A stretch of DNA of 64,000 bases. Source: Edwardsiella ictaluri ATCC 33202. GTDB taxonomy: Bacteria; Pseudomonadota; Gammaproteobacteria; Enterobacterales; Enterobacteriaceae. The position numbers were made by a program, and so were the translations under genes. This document shows positions 52,834-61,580 of this stretch, in pieces. The notes under the pieces were generated by a model. That model searched no databases. It was not told the DNA's origin and was given only the letters and a program-made list of their open reading frames with translations. The stretch spans positions 1-64,000 of the forward strand of contig NZ_AFJI01000088.1 in the NCBI RefSeq assembly GCF_000264785.1, read 5' to 3'. The first letter of the stretch is position 1, and the number at the start of each line of letters is the position of its first letter.

Positions 52834-53385
52834 TCAGTGACCGTATACCGGCACCAGCTGTGCAGTGGCCAGTTTGTTGGCGTTCAGCATAAAGCCAACC
52901 AAGGCGCCGCTGGAAGTATTATCGATCGGCAGTTTGTCGGTTTTCAGCGCCCAGACGGTAAACTGGTAGCGATGCGGTTTGTCCCCCGGAGGCGGACAGG
53001 CGCCGCCGAAGCCGGCATAGCCAAAGTCATTACGCCCCTGAACTGCCCCGGCTGGCAGGGTGGTGCTGTCTTGCGCTCCTGCGCCAGCGCTTAGCTGGTG
53101 GATATCGGCCGGAATGTTGACGAGCGTCCAGTGCCACCAGCCGCTGCCGGTCGGTGCGTCGGGATCATAGGCGGTAATTGCGAAGCTCTTGGTGCCTTCT
53201 GGGGCGCCGGACCAGCTCAGGGCCGGTGAACTGTTGCCGCCTTCGCAGCCAAAGCCAGCGAAGACCTGCTGATTACTCATCTGGTTACCGTTCTGGATCT
53301 CCGGGCTGCTCAGGGTGAAGCTCTGGGCGTGTACCGGCAAAGAGAGCAGCGCGAGGGCCGCCAGAGAGAAGGTGGTTTTACTCAT
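52834..53385 (-). CDS. YbcL-like PEBP/Raf-kinase-inhibitor family periplasmic protein
   Basis: A 183-residue exported protein of the phosphatidylethanolamine-binding (YbhB/YbcL) family. The signal peptide (MSKTTFSLAALALLSLPVHA) precedes SPALSWSGAPEGTKSFAITAYDPDAPTG, the block WWHWTLVNIPADIHQL, and ACPPPGDKPHRYQFTVWAL with ligand-pocket residues. It resembles E. coli YbcL, which in uropathogenic strains modulates neutrophil migration; that role is not implied here. GGAGAAAC precedes the ATG. It is followed closely by the AraC-type gene. Confidence 0.88.
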   Translation of the reverse strand: MSKTTFSLAALALLSLPVHAQSFTLSSPEIQNGNQMSNQQVFAGFGCEGGNSSPALSWSGAPEGTKSFAITAYDPDAPTGSGWWHWTLVNIPADIHQLSAGAGAQDSTTLPAGAVQGRNDFGYAGFGGACPPPGDKPHRYQFTVWALKTDKLPIDNTSSGALVGFMLNANKLATAQLVPVYGH

Positions 53386-53815
53386 GATGTTTCTCCTGTG
53401 TGATAGTGGATACAGGCTACTGGAGTTCGCGCGGGGATGCTGTGCCGAAACGCTCTACAATTATGCAGGATCGCTCAGTTGGCGTCTTCTCTGGGGCTGA
53501 TAATGGACGTTATGGCACATCGTGGCGGAGTGGATGACGGAGAAGATGCGGGGCGATATCGAAAAAGTGTGCCCCCGTCCACAATCATGCGTCAAGAAGT
53601 GTCGTTATGCTGAAAAAATCCCAGGGATTATGTTAATAGTCCCGAGGAATGTCATAAAATTAATGAATTACTTCTCGGCAGGCTTAGCCGCCGCGGTAAT
53701 GGTGACGGTGGAGTCCGTTGCCCTGCCGATGGTCAGCATGTCGGGTTGCATCAGGTGCGTTGCCCGGGGCAATGGCATATTATTTGATCATATGAATGGA
53801 TACACTGGTCTTATC
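53386..53815. other. Control region of dacC and the ybcL-like gene
   Basis: About 430 bases between divergent genes, holding both promoters. The dacC frame is open for 98 codons upstream of the chosen start but has no signal peptide or family similarity there. I see nothing else. Confidence 0.4.
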
Positions 53816-55015
53816 ATGAAGAATCGTGCACTTACCGTTTTTATTCGCAGGCTAACGTTGGGTGCAAGCCTGTCTCTGGTTGCCTTACCGTTGCAGGCCG
53901 CCGATCCGGCACCGCCGCAGGTCAATGCCAAGGCCTATATTCTGCTGGACTATGATAGCGGCCGGGTGTTGACGGAGGGCAACGCCGACGAGCGTCTGGA
54001 TCCTGCCAGTCTGACCAAAATCATGGCCAGTTATGTTATCGGCCAGGCATTGAAGAGCGGTAAGATCGCGCCCGGCGATATGGTGGTGGTTGGTAAGGAT
54101 GCCTGGGCGACGGGAAATCCGCTGCTGCGCGGCTCTTCGCTGATGTTTCTAAAACCCGGCGATCGGGTGCCGGTTGCGGAGCTGAACCGCGGAGTGGTTA
54201 TTCAGTCCGGCAATGACGCCAGCATCGCGCTGGCAGATCACGTGGCCGGCAGTCAGGATACATTTGTCAACCTGATGAACCAGTACGTTAGTGCCTGGGG
54301 GCTGAAAAATACCCATTTTCAGACCGTCCATGGCCTGGATTCCGAGGGACAGTACAGCTCAGCGCGGGATATGGCGCTGATTAGCCAGCGCCTGATCGCC
54401 GATGTGCCGGATGAGTATCAGCTGAATAAAGAGAAGGAGTTTACCTTTAATAAGATCCGCCAAATCAATCGCAACCGTCTGCTGTGGGACAGCAGTCTGA
54501 ACGTGGACGGGGTGAAGACGGGATTTACCAGCGGCGCCGGACATAACCTGGTCGCATCGGCTATAGATGGCCCCATGCGATTGATTTCGGTGGTGTTGGG
54601 TGCACCAACCGATCGGGTGCGGTTTGATGAAAGTAAAAAGCTGTTGACCTGGGGCTTTCGCTTCTATGAAACCGTCACTCCGCTCAAGGTAGGTCAGCCT
54701 TTTACCACCCAGAAAGTGTGGTACGGCGAGCGCCGCGAGGTACCGCTGGGCGTGGATAAAAGTGCCTCGGTCACCATTCCCCGCGGACAGATGAAGGATC
54801 TTAAGGCCAGCTATACGCTGACGCAGTCGCAGCTGGAGGCGCCGCTGAAGAAGGGACAGGCTGTGGGTACCATCGATTTTCAGCTTAACGGCAAAACCAT
54901 TGAGCAGCGTCCGCTGGTGGTGTTGGAGGATGTGCCGGAGGCTGGCTTTTTCGGCCGTATCATTGACTTTGTCATGCTGAAGTTGCACAGCCTGTTCGGC
55001 GGTTGGTTCGGCTAA
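53816..55015 (+). CDS. dacC: D-alanyl-D-alanine carboxypeptidase (PBP6a)
   Basis: A 399-residue low-molecular-weight penicillin-binding protein that trims the terminal D-Ala of peptidoglycan pentapeptides. The signal peptide ends near PLQAAD. Active-site motifs are S65-LT-K68, S131-G-N and K234-T-G. The C-terminal amphipathic anchor is [20 protein letters not shown]. Sequence follows E. coli DacC ([29 protein letters not shown]) more than DacD. The start (MKNRALTVF) is set by the signal peptide; the Shine-Dalgarno is weak. In E. coli, dacC precedes deoR and ybjG; here sdaCB lies between. Confidence 0.94.
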   Translation: MKNRALTVFIRRLTLGASLSLVALPLQAADPAPPQVNAKAYILLDYDSGRVLTEGNADERLDPASLTKIMASYVIGQALKSGKIAPGDMVVVGKDAWATGNPLLRGSSLMFLKPGDRVPVAELNRGVVIQSGNDASIALADHVAGSQDTFVNLMNQYVSAWGLKNTHFQTVHGLDSEGQYSSARDMALISQRLIADVPDEYQLNKEKEFTFNKIRQINRNRLLWDSSLNVDGVKTGFTSGAGHNLVASAIDGPMRLISVVLGAPTDRVRFDESKKLLTWGFRFYETVTPLKVGQPFTTQKVWYGERREVPLGVDKSASVTIPRGQMKDLKASYTLTQSQLEAPLKKGQAVGTIDFQLNGKTIEQRPLVVLEDVPEAGFFGRIIDFVMLKLHSLFGGWFG

Positions 55016-55046
55016 GAGCGCCGAGCGCACCGCTTGTCGCATAAAA

Positions 55047-55073
55047 AAATGCCCGGCGTTGCCGGGCATTTCA
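55047..55073. terminator. Bidirectional terminator between dacC and sdaB
   Basis: AAATGCCCGGC-GTT-GCCGGGCATTT forms a strong hairpin with A/T tracts between convergent genes, 30 bases after the dacC stop. Confidence 0.9.
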
Positions 55074-55123
55074 TTTATCAACGCTAATCCCCTCCGATGG
55101 AGGGGATCGCGGTAGTGGCCGAC

Positions 55124-56491
55124 TTAGCCGCAGGCGAGCACTTTCAGCGCCAGGCCCCCGCGAGAGGTCTCACGGTACTTGGCGTTCATGTCCTTGCCAG
55201 TTTCGTACATGGTCTCGATAACCTTATCCAGGCAGACGCGTGGATCGCTGGTGCGGCGCAGTGCCATACGCGCCGCGTTCACCGCTTTGACGGCGGCGAT
55301 GGCGTTACGCTCGATGCACGGTACCTGAACCTGGCCGGCGACCGGGTCGCAGGTTAGCCCCAGGTTATGCTCCATGGCGATCTCAGCCGCCATGCAGACC
55401 TGGGCCGGACTGCCCCCCAACAGCTCGGCCAGACCGGCCGCGGCCATAGAGCAGGCGACCCCGACCTCGCCCTGACAGCCCACTTCGGCGCCGGAGATGG
55501 AGGCGTTCATCTTGTACAGCGTACCGATGACGCCGGAAGCCAGGAAGTAGCGGGTATACGAGTTGGCGTTCACCTCACGAATAAACTTATCGTAGTAGGC
55601 CAGAACGGCGGGGATGATCCCGCAGGCACCGTTGGTCGGCGCGGTAACGACGCGGCCGCCGGCGGCGTTTTCTTCGTTCACTGCGAAGGCGAACATGTTG
55701 ATCCAGTCGACAACGGCCATCGGATCGACGCTGGTCTTGTCATTGGTGACCAGCATACGGCGCAGGGCAGAGGCTCGGCGCGGTACGCGCAGCGGCCCGG
55801 GCAGAACGCCTTCGGTGTTGATGCCACGCTCGATGCCGGTACGCATCACGTCCCAAACCCGGGAGAAGTGGGCCGCGATCTCATCCTTACTGTGCAGGGC
55901 TAGCTCATTTTGCATCACCAGGCCGGACAGGGAGAGCCCGGACTCTTTGCAGTGACGCTGCAGATCGGCAGCGCTGCTATAGGGGTACGGGACGGCAACC
56001 TGCTGACTGCTCTGCTGGCCAAAGTGCTCTTCATCAACGATAAAGCCGCCGCCGATAGAGTAATAGGTCTTGCTGTAGAGCACCTTATCACCGGCCAGCG
56101 CGGTAATGCGCATACCGTTTTCATGCAGAGACAGATTGTCTTCGTGGAAGTTCATGCTGCTTTCCAGCGGGAACGCCACCTCATGCTGGCCGTTGGCCAT
56201 CAGCAGACGGCCGCGGGTCTCTACGTCCTTGATGAAGACGGGGATGCTGTCGATATCGACGCTGTCCGGCAGGTTACCGGCCAGCCCCATGATGATGGCC
56301 AGATCGGTGTGGTGACCCTTGCCGGTGAGGGACAGGGAGCCATAAACGTCAACAACGACGCGGGTGACGTCGTTTAGCAGACCTTTTTCGATAAGGTCAT
56401 CGCAAAATTGCTTACCGGCCTTCATCGGCCCTACGGTATGGGAACTGGATGGGCCAATGCCGATCTTATAAATATCAAAAACGCTAATCAT
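55124..56491 (-). CDS. sdaB: L-serine ammonia-lyase
   Basis: A 455-residue iron-sulfur L-serine deaminase making pyruvate and ammonia. It opens with MISVFDIYKIGIGPSSSHTVGPMKAG. Cluster-ligand Cys lie in APTNGACGIIPAVLAYY, AEVGCQGEVGVACSMAAAGL and the C-terminal KVLACG. GGAGGCGAT precedes the ATG. It follows sdaC on the same strand across about 100 bases with a terminator between. Resemblance to SdaA is also high, but linkage to sdaC favours sdaB. Confidence 0.95.
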   Translation of the reverse strand: MISVFDIYKIGIGPSSSHTVGPMKAGKQFCDDLIEKGLLNDVTRVVVDVYGSLSLTGKGHHTDLAIIMGLAGNLPDSVDIDSIPVFIKDVETRGRLLMANGQHEVAFPLESSMNFHEDNLSLHENGMRITALAGDKVLYSKTYYSIGGGFIVDEEHFGQQSSQQVAVPYPYSSAADLQRHCKESGLSLSGLVMQNELALHSKDEIAAHFSRVWDVMRTGIERGINTEGVLPGPLRVPRRASALRRMLVTNDKTSVDPMAVVDWINMFAFAVNEENAAGGRVVTAPTNGACGIIPAVLAYYDKFIREVNANSYTRYFLASGVIGTLYKMNASISGAEVGCQGEVGVACSMAAAGLAELLGGSPAQVCMAAEIAMEHNLGLTCDPVAGQVQVPCIERNAIAAVKAVNAARMALRRTSDPRVCLDKVIETMYETGKDMNAKYRETSRGGLALKVLACG

Positions 56492-56540
56492 ATCGCCTCC
56501 AATGATTTATCAAGGCTGGAAATTGAAACTGTTGCCAGGA

Positions 56541-56576
56541 TAAAAAAACGACCGGTGCGGAAGCCGCACCGGTCGG
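56541..56576 (-). terminator. Terminator between sdaC and sdaB
   Basis: CGACCGGTGCGG-AAG-CCGCACCGGTCG is a perfect stem that, on the minus strand, is followed by TTTTTTTATCC. It lies just after sdaC, so full sdaCB transcripts would require read-through or a separate sdaB promoter. Confidence 0.88.
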
Positions 56577-56589
56577 GCTGTTACTGTTA

Positions 56590-57882
56590 TTAACCGAACA
56601 GGGTATACAGGATTGCAGAGATGGCAATCAGGCCCATAATCACAACGAAGACGTTGCTGATGTGGCCGCTGTACTTGCGCATGGCCGGTACCTTGTTAAT
56701 GGCGTACATCGGCATCAGGAACAGGATCATCGCGATAACCGGACCGCCCAGGGTTTCAATCATCCCCAGAATGGATGGGTTCAGGGTGGCCACAACCCAG
56801 GTGGTGATCAGCATGAACAGAGCAGTGATTTTGTTCAGTTTGCCAATTTCGATGCTCTTACCGCGGCCACGCAGTGATTTGATGACCAGACCGTTGAAGC
56901 CTTCACGGGCACCCAGGTAGTGGCCCAGGAAAGATTTGGTGATGGCAACGAACGCAATGATCGGTGCAGCGAAGGCGATAACCGGCGTATTAAAGTGGTT
57001 GGCCAGATACGACAGGATGGAGAGGTTCTGGGCTTTGGCTTCGGCCAGGTCGGCCGGAGACAGGCTCAGTACACAGCTGAACACGAAGAACATAACGGTC
57101 AGTACCATCATGATGTGTGCGTAGCTCAGGATTTTGGAGCACTTTTTCTCAGCCAGCTCATCACCATACTCTTCACGCTTGGCAACGGCGAAAGCGGAGA
57201 TGATAGGAGAGTGGTTGAAGGAGAACACCATAACCGGGATAGCCAGCCACAGGGTCATCCACAGGCCGCTGCCGGAGGCAGAGCTGGCGATGGCTGCGCT
57301 GTCGAAGATGGCGCTGTTCCAGTTCGGGATCAGATACAGGGCCAGCAGCATCAGAACGGCAACGAACGGATATACCAGGATGCTCATCACCTTCACAATC
57401 AGATGCTCACCGAAGCGGACGATGGTCATCAGGCCCAGGATCAGAATCAGGGACAGGATGATACGCGGCGGTGCGCTCATACCCAGCTGGTGAGTGATGA
57501 AGCTTTCCACGGTATTGGTGATCGCTACGCTGTATACCAGGCAGATAGGGTAGATAGCGAAGAAGTACAGCAGGGTTATCAGTTTACCCGCGCCAATGCC
57601 GAAGTGTTCTTCGACCACTTCAGTGATATCTTCGCCCGGTTTTTTGCCGGACAGCACGAAGCGGGTCAGACCGCGGTGGGCAAAGAATGTCATGGGGAAC
57701 GCCAGGATCGCCATGATGATCAGCGGAATCAGGCCGCCGACGCCGGCGTTGATCGGCAGGAACAGAACGCCCGCGCCGATGGCTGTACCGTACAGGCCCA
57801 ACATCCACATAGTATCTGACTTACGCCAGGCACTCTTGGAACCGGAGGTAGAAGCAATAGTACCAGTCTGAGTGGTGTCCAT
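56590..57882 (-). CDS. sdaC: Serine/H+ symporter
   Basis: A 430-residue HAAAP-family serine permease with about 11 helices. Diagnostic blocks are SDTMWMLGLYGTAIGAGVLFLPINAG, TFFAHRGLTRFVLSG, FSFNHSPIISAFAVAKREEYG and FLGHYLGAREGFNGLV. It imports serine for SdaB. TTGGAGACCC precedes the ATG. E. coli sdaC is CRP- and Lrp-controlled; no convincing CRP site was found by eye. The upstream gap is unusually long. Confidence 0.96.
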   Translation of the reverse strand: MDTTQTGTIASTSGSKSAWRKSDTMWMLGLYGTAIGAGVLFLPINAGVGGLIPLIIMAILAFPMTFFAHRGLTRFVLSGKKPGEDITEVVEEHFGIGAGKLITLLYFFAIYPICLVYSVAITNTVESFITHQLGMSAPPRIILSLILILGLMTIVRFGEHLIVKVMSILVYPFVAVLMLLALYLIPNWNSAIFDSAAIASSASGSGLWMTLWLAIPVMVFSFNHSPIISAFAVAKREEYGDELAEKKCSKILSYAHIMMVLTVMFFVFSCVLSLSPADLAEAKAQNLSILSYLANHFNTPVIAFAAPIIAFVAITKSFLGHYLGAREGFNGLVIKSLRGRGKSIEIGKLNKITALFMLITTWVVATLNPSILGMIETLGGPVIAMILFLMPMYAINKVPAMRKYSGHISNVFVVIMGLIAISAILYTLFG

Positions 57883-58747
57883 AGGGTCTCCAAATTGAAC
57901 ACATTTGTTCTGATCGGTCTGCCCGCTCTAAGGCCGACAGACACTCAATCAGGGAACTGAGTGAGTTAATAATTCCTAATGAAAAAACGAAAAAGTTTAA
58001 TCCGTTAAATAAAGTTGCTGCGCGAAAAAGAGTACAAACAGTAACCGAACGCTGTCTGATTTAAACAGCGAACCGATTGAATCCGTTCACAAAACAACTT
58101 TTCTTGTTGGTGTGCTACAGCATTTTTCGGTCGCTAAGATATATTTTTATAGTTTAAACGTCCGTGATCAGACTCGCAAATGCAATATTCATTTATTTTT
58201 TAGCGCCGTTTGCCAAATTTTTGTCTAATCATAAAACATAAAATTAACAAACAGATTTGTGATTTTTAACACCAGATGAGTGATAAGTAAATATTTGTAT
58301 ATATTATGTCATAACTAATTTTATACCGTCACCCTCGAATCAATTATGTTCAGGTGAAATAACTCTTATAGGGTACGCGTTATTTGTGTTTTTAATCCAT
58401 TGTTTTTAAATGATTTATTGTTGAAAGGTCAATTTATTTAAATTTGGATGAATTATTAACCTGGGTGGCTGAAAATAGAGCGATCGTTATCTTCCAGCCA
58501 ACTAAATGAATAATAGGAAAAACCGAAAGATGATTATTTAATATTATGTATGATGATTAAAATTCCTTCTGGAAAGCAGCTCACATTTTAAAATAGAAAG
58601 GATGAGGCGATGTTTTACACAGGGGTGGCGATTATTTAATCGCAGTATCGATTATGGGGAGAGGCGGTGCTGGAAAAAAATAGACGTAAACCCCACGAAC
58701 CGATGCTGAAGAGGGGGATGCCGTCGCGCACGACGGCGGAATAGGCC
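57883..58747. promoter_or_regulatory. Long AT-rich upstream region of sdaC
   Basis: About 865 bases with no recognised gene, much more AT-rich than its neighbours. It should contain the sdaC promoter and a long leader. One tiny frame with a good Shine-Dalgarno (AGGATGAGG) encodes MFYTGVAII on the plus strand at 58610-58639. A GC-rich hairpin (GCCGTCGCGCACGACGGC, about 58722-58739) lies just after the deoR stop. Confidence 0.45.
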
Positions 58748-59512
58748 TCAGTACAGTAACTGAACCTTATGGGCGTTAAGGTATGCTTTCAGCTCGCCGT
58801 GTGGCGCCTGATCGGCGATCAGCGTACTGAAGTTTTCCAGCGGCGCTATCCAGGCACTGCGGACTTCGCCAAACTTGCTGGCGTCGGCAATCAGTAGCGT
58901 GCGGTTGGCACGCAGCATTGCTTTACGCTTGATCGCGATTTCGTCCAGGTTGTAACAGGTGGCTCCCTGCTGTACCGAGATGCCTGCCGCAGAGATAAAG
59001 GCCAGGGTTGGACACAGGTTGTCCAGTTCGCTGATCCCATCACTGGTGGCAAAAATGGCACTGTCCGGGTTAAAAATACCGCCGCACAGGATCACCCGGC
59101 AGTGGGGCTTGCTCTGAAGGGCCATGAAGGTATTGAGCGAATAGCAGATGCCGGTAAAATGCCTCTGTTCATCAATAGCATCAATGATAAAGGGAACCGT
59201 AGTGCCGCAGTCAAAAAATACCACGTCATCTTCCTGTACCTGTTGGGCGGCCAGGGCTCCGATATGGCGTTTCTCTTTGACCCGCCGCTCCTGCTGATCG
59301 CTGACAAAGTAGCGCACGCTCTGGTGGATTTTGGGATCGAGCACGACGTAGCCCCCCAGTAATACCACGTCGCCGTTCTGGGCTGCCAGGTCGCGGCGTA
59401 CCGTCATTTCAGAGACATTAAGCAATTCGGCCGCATCTTTCAGGTGCAGCTTATCGGTACGTTTCAGTGCCTGGGACAGGCGGTTGATACGATCGTAACG
59501 CCGGGCTTCCAT
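58748..59512 (-). CDS. deoR: Deoxyribonucleoside repressor DeoR
   Basis: A 254-residue DeoR-family repressor. The N-terminal helix-turn-helix is LHLKDAAELLNVSEMTVRRDL (about 22-42). A C-terminal sugar-phosphate sensor follows with VVFFDCGTTVPFIIDAID and LIADASKFGEVR. E. coli DeoR senses deoxyribose-5-phosphate and represses deoCABD and nupG. Sequence blocks such as VVLLGGYVVLDP, CYSLNTFMAL and ATCYNLDEIAIK match DeoR itself. GAGAG precedes the ATG. It neighbours ybjG as in E. coli. Confidence 0.92.
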   Translation of the reverse strand: MEARRYDRINRLSQALKRTDKLHLKDAAELLNVSEMTVRRDLAAQNGDVVLLGGYVVLDPKIHQSVRYFVSDQQERRVKEKRHIGALAAQQVQEDDVVFFDCGTTVPFIIDAIDEQRHFTGICYSLNTFMALQSKPHCRVILCGGIFNPDSAIFATSDGISELDNLCPTLAFISAAGISVQQGATCYNLDEIAIKRKAMLRANRTLLIADASKFGEVRSAWIAPLENFSTLIADQAPHGELKAYLNAHKVQLLY

Positions 59513-59851
59513 AATCTCTCTCGTTAAATGATTCTGTGAATGGCGTGCAGTAGCTCATCGTCGCTGGCCGTAAAAATTTGCAGCACAGGGTAATCTGCCA
59601 CCCTGGCGATGCCTGATACCTGGATTCATTGATAGATGGATCAAGCATTTTGCTACGTCCGTAGCGTACGGTAGCGACAGACGCAGACAATGTTAATTCT
59701 TCTACATGATACGCCGAATTCTGATGATTACGTGACATTTTTATCCGTCATACGTTGAGCTATCGATGGTTTGGGAGAGGGCTGCGCCTGTCTGCGATGA
59801 CATGCGCGCCCGGCGTTGGGGCAACGTGTGCAGAAGGCGGCGCGGCGTTAT
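59513..59851. other. Gap between ybjG and deoR
   Basis: About 340 bases that should contain the deoR promoter and the ybjG 3' end. I see no gene or strong operator; GC-rich and AT-rich patches alternate. Confidence 0.35.
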
Positions 59852-60460
59852 TCAGGCTTGAACCCAACCGCGGCGGATGGCGTAGCTGAAGATCTGTCGG
59901 TGCAGGCGCAGCAGCACGCAGTGCAGCGCATCGCCGTAGTGTGGCCATAGCACATGAACCAGTCCACAGCTGGCCAGTGCTACCAAAAAGGCGCCGATCA
60001 TATCCAGCGGCCAGTGCACGCCGAGGTAGATACGAGACCAGGCGATAGCGATACCACAGAGCATCAGCACGCTGCCGATCCTACGGCGTGGAGACCAGAA
60101 AAGAAACGCCAGTGCAAAGCTGAAGATGGCACAGCCGTGATCGCTGGGATAGGAGCTATCGGGTGCGTGGAGAAGGAACTGGTTACCGATCCCGATGGTG
60201 AAGGGGCGTGGATGGGGCAGCAGCCAGCCGATGATCTGTGCCAACAGCAGGGTGATTATCAGGGTGAGCGTCGCCTGGCTGATGATCACCCGGCGTGCGG
60301 GAAGCTGTGCGGCGTTACCCCATAACCAGCCGACCACAATGGTGAGTGGGACCACCAGGATCAGATCTTTGGCGATAAAACGGGCGAACATCAGCAAGGC
60401 CAGTGGCGCGTGCGGTGTGGCGTTGATCCACAGAAACAGGGTGCGGTTAAACTCTTCCAT
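59852..60460 (-). CDS. ybjG: Undecaprenyl-diphosphatase, PAP2 type (YbjG)
   Basis: A 202-residue membrane enzyme that dephosphorylates undecaprenyl pyrophosphate, recycling the carrier for peptidoglycan and LPS; it can give bacitracin resistance. PAP2 motifs are PHPRPF (motif 1 variant), YPSDHG (motif 2) and SRIYLGVHWPLDMIGA (motif 3). Several hydrophobic helices surround them. Order ybjG-deoR-dacC follows E. coli except for the inserted sdaCB. Confidence 0.92.
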   Translation of the reverse strand: MEEFNRTLFLWINATPHAPLALLMFARFIAKDLILVVPLTIVVGWLWGNAAQLPARRVIISQATLTLIITLLLAQIIGWLLPHPRPFTIGIGNQFLLHAPDSSYPSDHGCAIFSFALAFLFWSPRRRIGSVLMLCGIAIAWSRIYLGVHWPLDMIGAFLVALASCGLVHVLWPHYGDALHCVLLRLHRQIFSYAIRRGWVQA

Positions 60461-60629
60461 TCAAACAGACTCAATCAACAACGGAACAGGGAGGACGGCA
60501 GCCTGACCTCGCCTACTGCGAGTGGCGGACACTAAACTATAGGGAGAAGCGCCCGCCTACGCCAATGTTAATGCGCGGTGGTTATTGCCGGGTTTAACTA
60601 CAGAATAATCGGTCAGGCTTAAGGAAACC

Positions 60630-61580
60630 TTATTCTGCCCGTGAAGAGTGAGCGAGCTGACAGAGTGAGTGGCGATTGGCGCAGTTGTGCCGGATATTGC
60701 CAGCCAGTGCGGCGATCAGATTCTCCACCGCACAGCGTGCCATCGCATAGCGGGTCTCATGCGTCGCCGATCCGATGTGCGGCAGTGCTATTACATTGGC
60801 TAAATGGAGTAGCGGATCGTCAGCAAAGAGCGGTTCAGGATCAAAAACATCCAACCCGGCAGCGCGTAATTGGCCTGACTGCAGCGCTTGGATTAGGGCC
60901 TGTTGGTCGACGATTTTCCCCCGGGAACCGTTGATCAGGATCGCGCCAGGTTTCATCTGGGCAAGTCGCTGCGCATTGATCAATCCTTGGCTCTTGGCGG
61001 TCAGCGGAAGTGTCAAACAGACGAAATCGGCACGGGCGAGCAAGGCTTCCAATGAGCAGCGCTGGGCGGAAAATACACGCTCTGCTTCGGGATGTGCATG
61101 GTTACTGTGATAGCACACCGACATGTTAAAGCCGGCATGCGCGCGTTGCGCCAAGGCATAGCCGATTCGCCCCATCCCGATGATGCCGATGGTTTTATGA
61201 TGCACATCGATGCCGTAATGACGGGCGTCTATGCTGTTCTGCCATGCTCCGGCCTTGACCCATTCAGCCAGTTCCAGTGCCCTTCTGGCAGTCATCATCA
61301 ATAACATAAACAGTGTATCGGCGGTGGTTTCAGTCAGAACGCCCGGGGTATGCATGAGCGCGATGCCGCGTTGAGAAAGGTCGTCGACGTCGAACTGATC
61401 GATGCCAACAGAGATGGTCGAGATGGCGCGCAGTCGTGGCGCATGGGCTAACAGGGCGGTATTGATGGTGGCACCGGAGCCGATCAGGCCGATAGCGTCG
61501 GCGAGCGCTGCCTGTACCTGATGGCGGTTGTCGGCGGTAAGAGTGGCGAAGCTAAATAACTGCCCGGAATAGTAGATCAC
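60630..61580 (-). CDS. ghrB: GhrB-like 2-hydroxyacid dehydrogenase, 5' end replaced by IS630
   Basis: An NAD(P)-dependent 2-hydroxyacid dehydrogenase with [17 protein letters not shown] (dinucleotide site), [13 protein letters not shown] and catalytic blocks [16 protein letters not shown] and [15 protein letters not shown]. It resembles GhrB, the glyoxylate/hydroxypyruvate reductase. The first about 25 residues of GhrB are missing. The open frame begins MIYYSGQLF, which is translated from the end of the adjacent IS630 element, and continues [11 protein letters not shown] in the gene proper. The native promoter and start are lost, and the missing segment is part of the substrate-domain fold, so activity is doubtful. 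Confidence 0.82.
   Translation of the reverse strand: MIYYSGQLFSFATLTADNRHQVQAALADAIGLIGSGATINTALLAHAPRLRAISTISVGIDQFDVDDLSQRGIALMHTPGVLTETTADTLFMLLMMTARRALELAEWVKAGAWQNSIDARHYGIDVHHKTIGIIGMGRIGYALAQRAHAGFNMSVCYHSNHAHPEAERVFSAQRCSLEALLARADFVCLTLPLTAKSQGLINAQRLAQMKPGAILINGSRGKIVDQQALIQALQSGQLRAAGLDVFDPEPLFADDPLLHLANVIALPHIGSATHETRYAMARCAVENLIAALAGNIRHNCANRHSLCQLAHSSRAE

Noticed and set aside
53522..53815. 98-codon N-terminal extension of dacC
   Set aside because: The family signal peptide begins at 53816, and the extension shows no similarity to any PBP.
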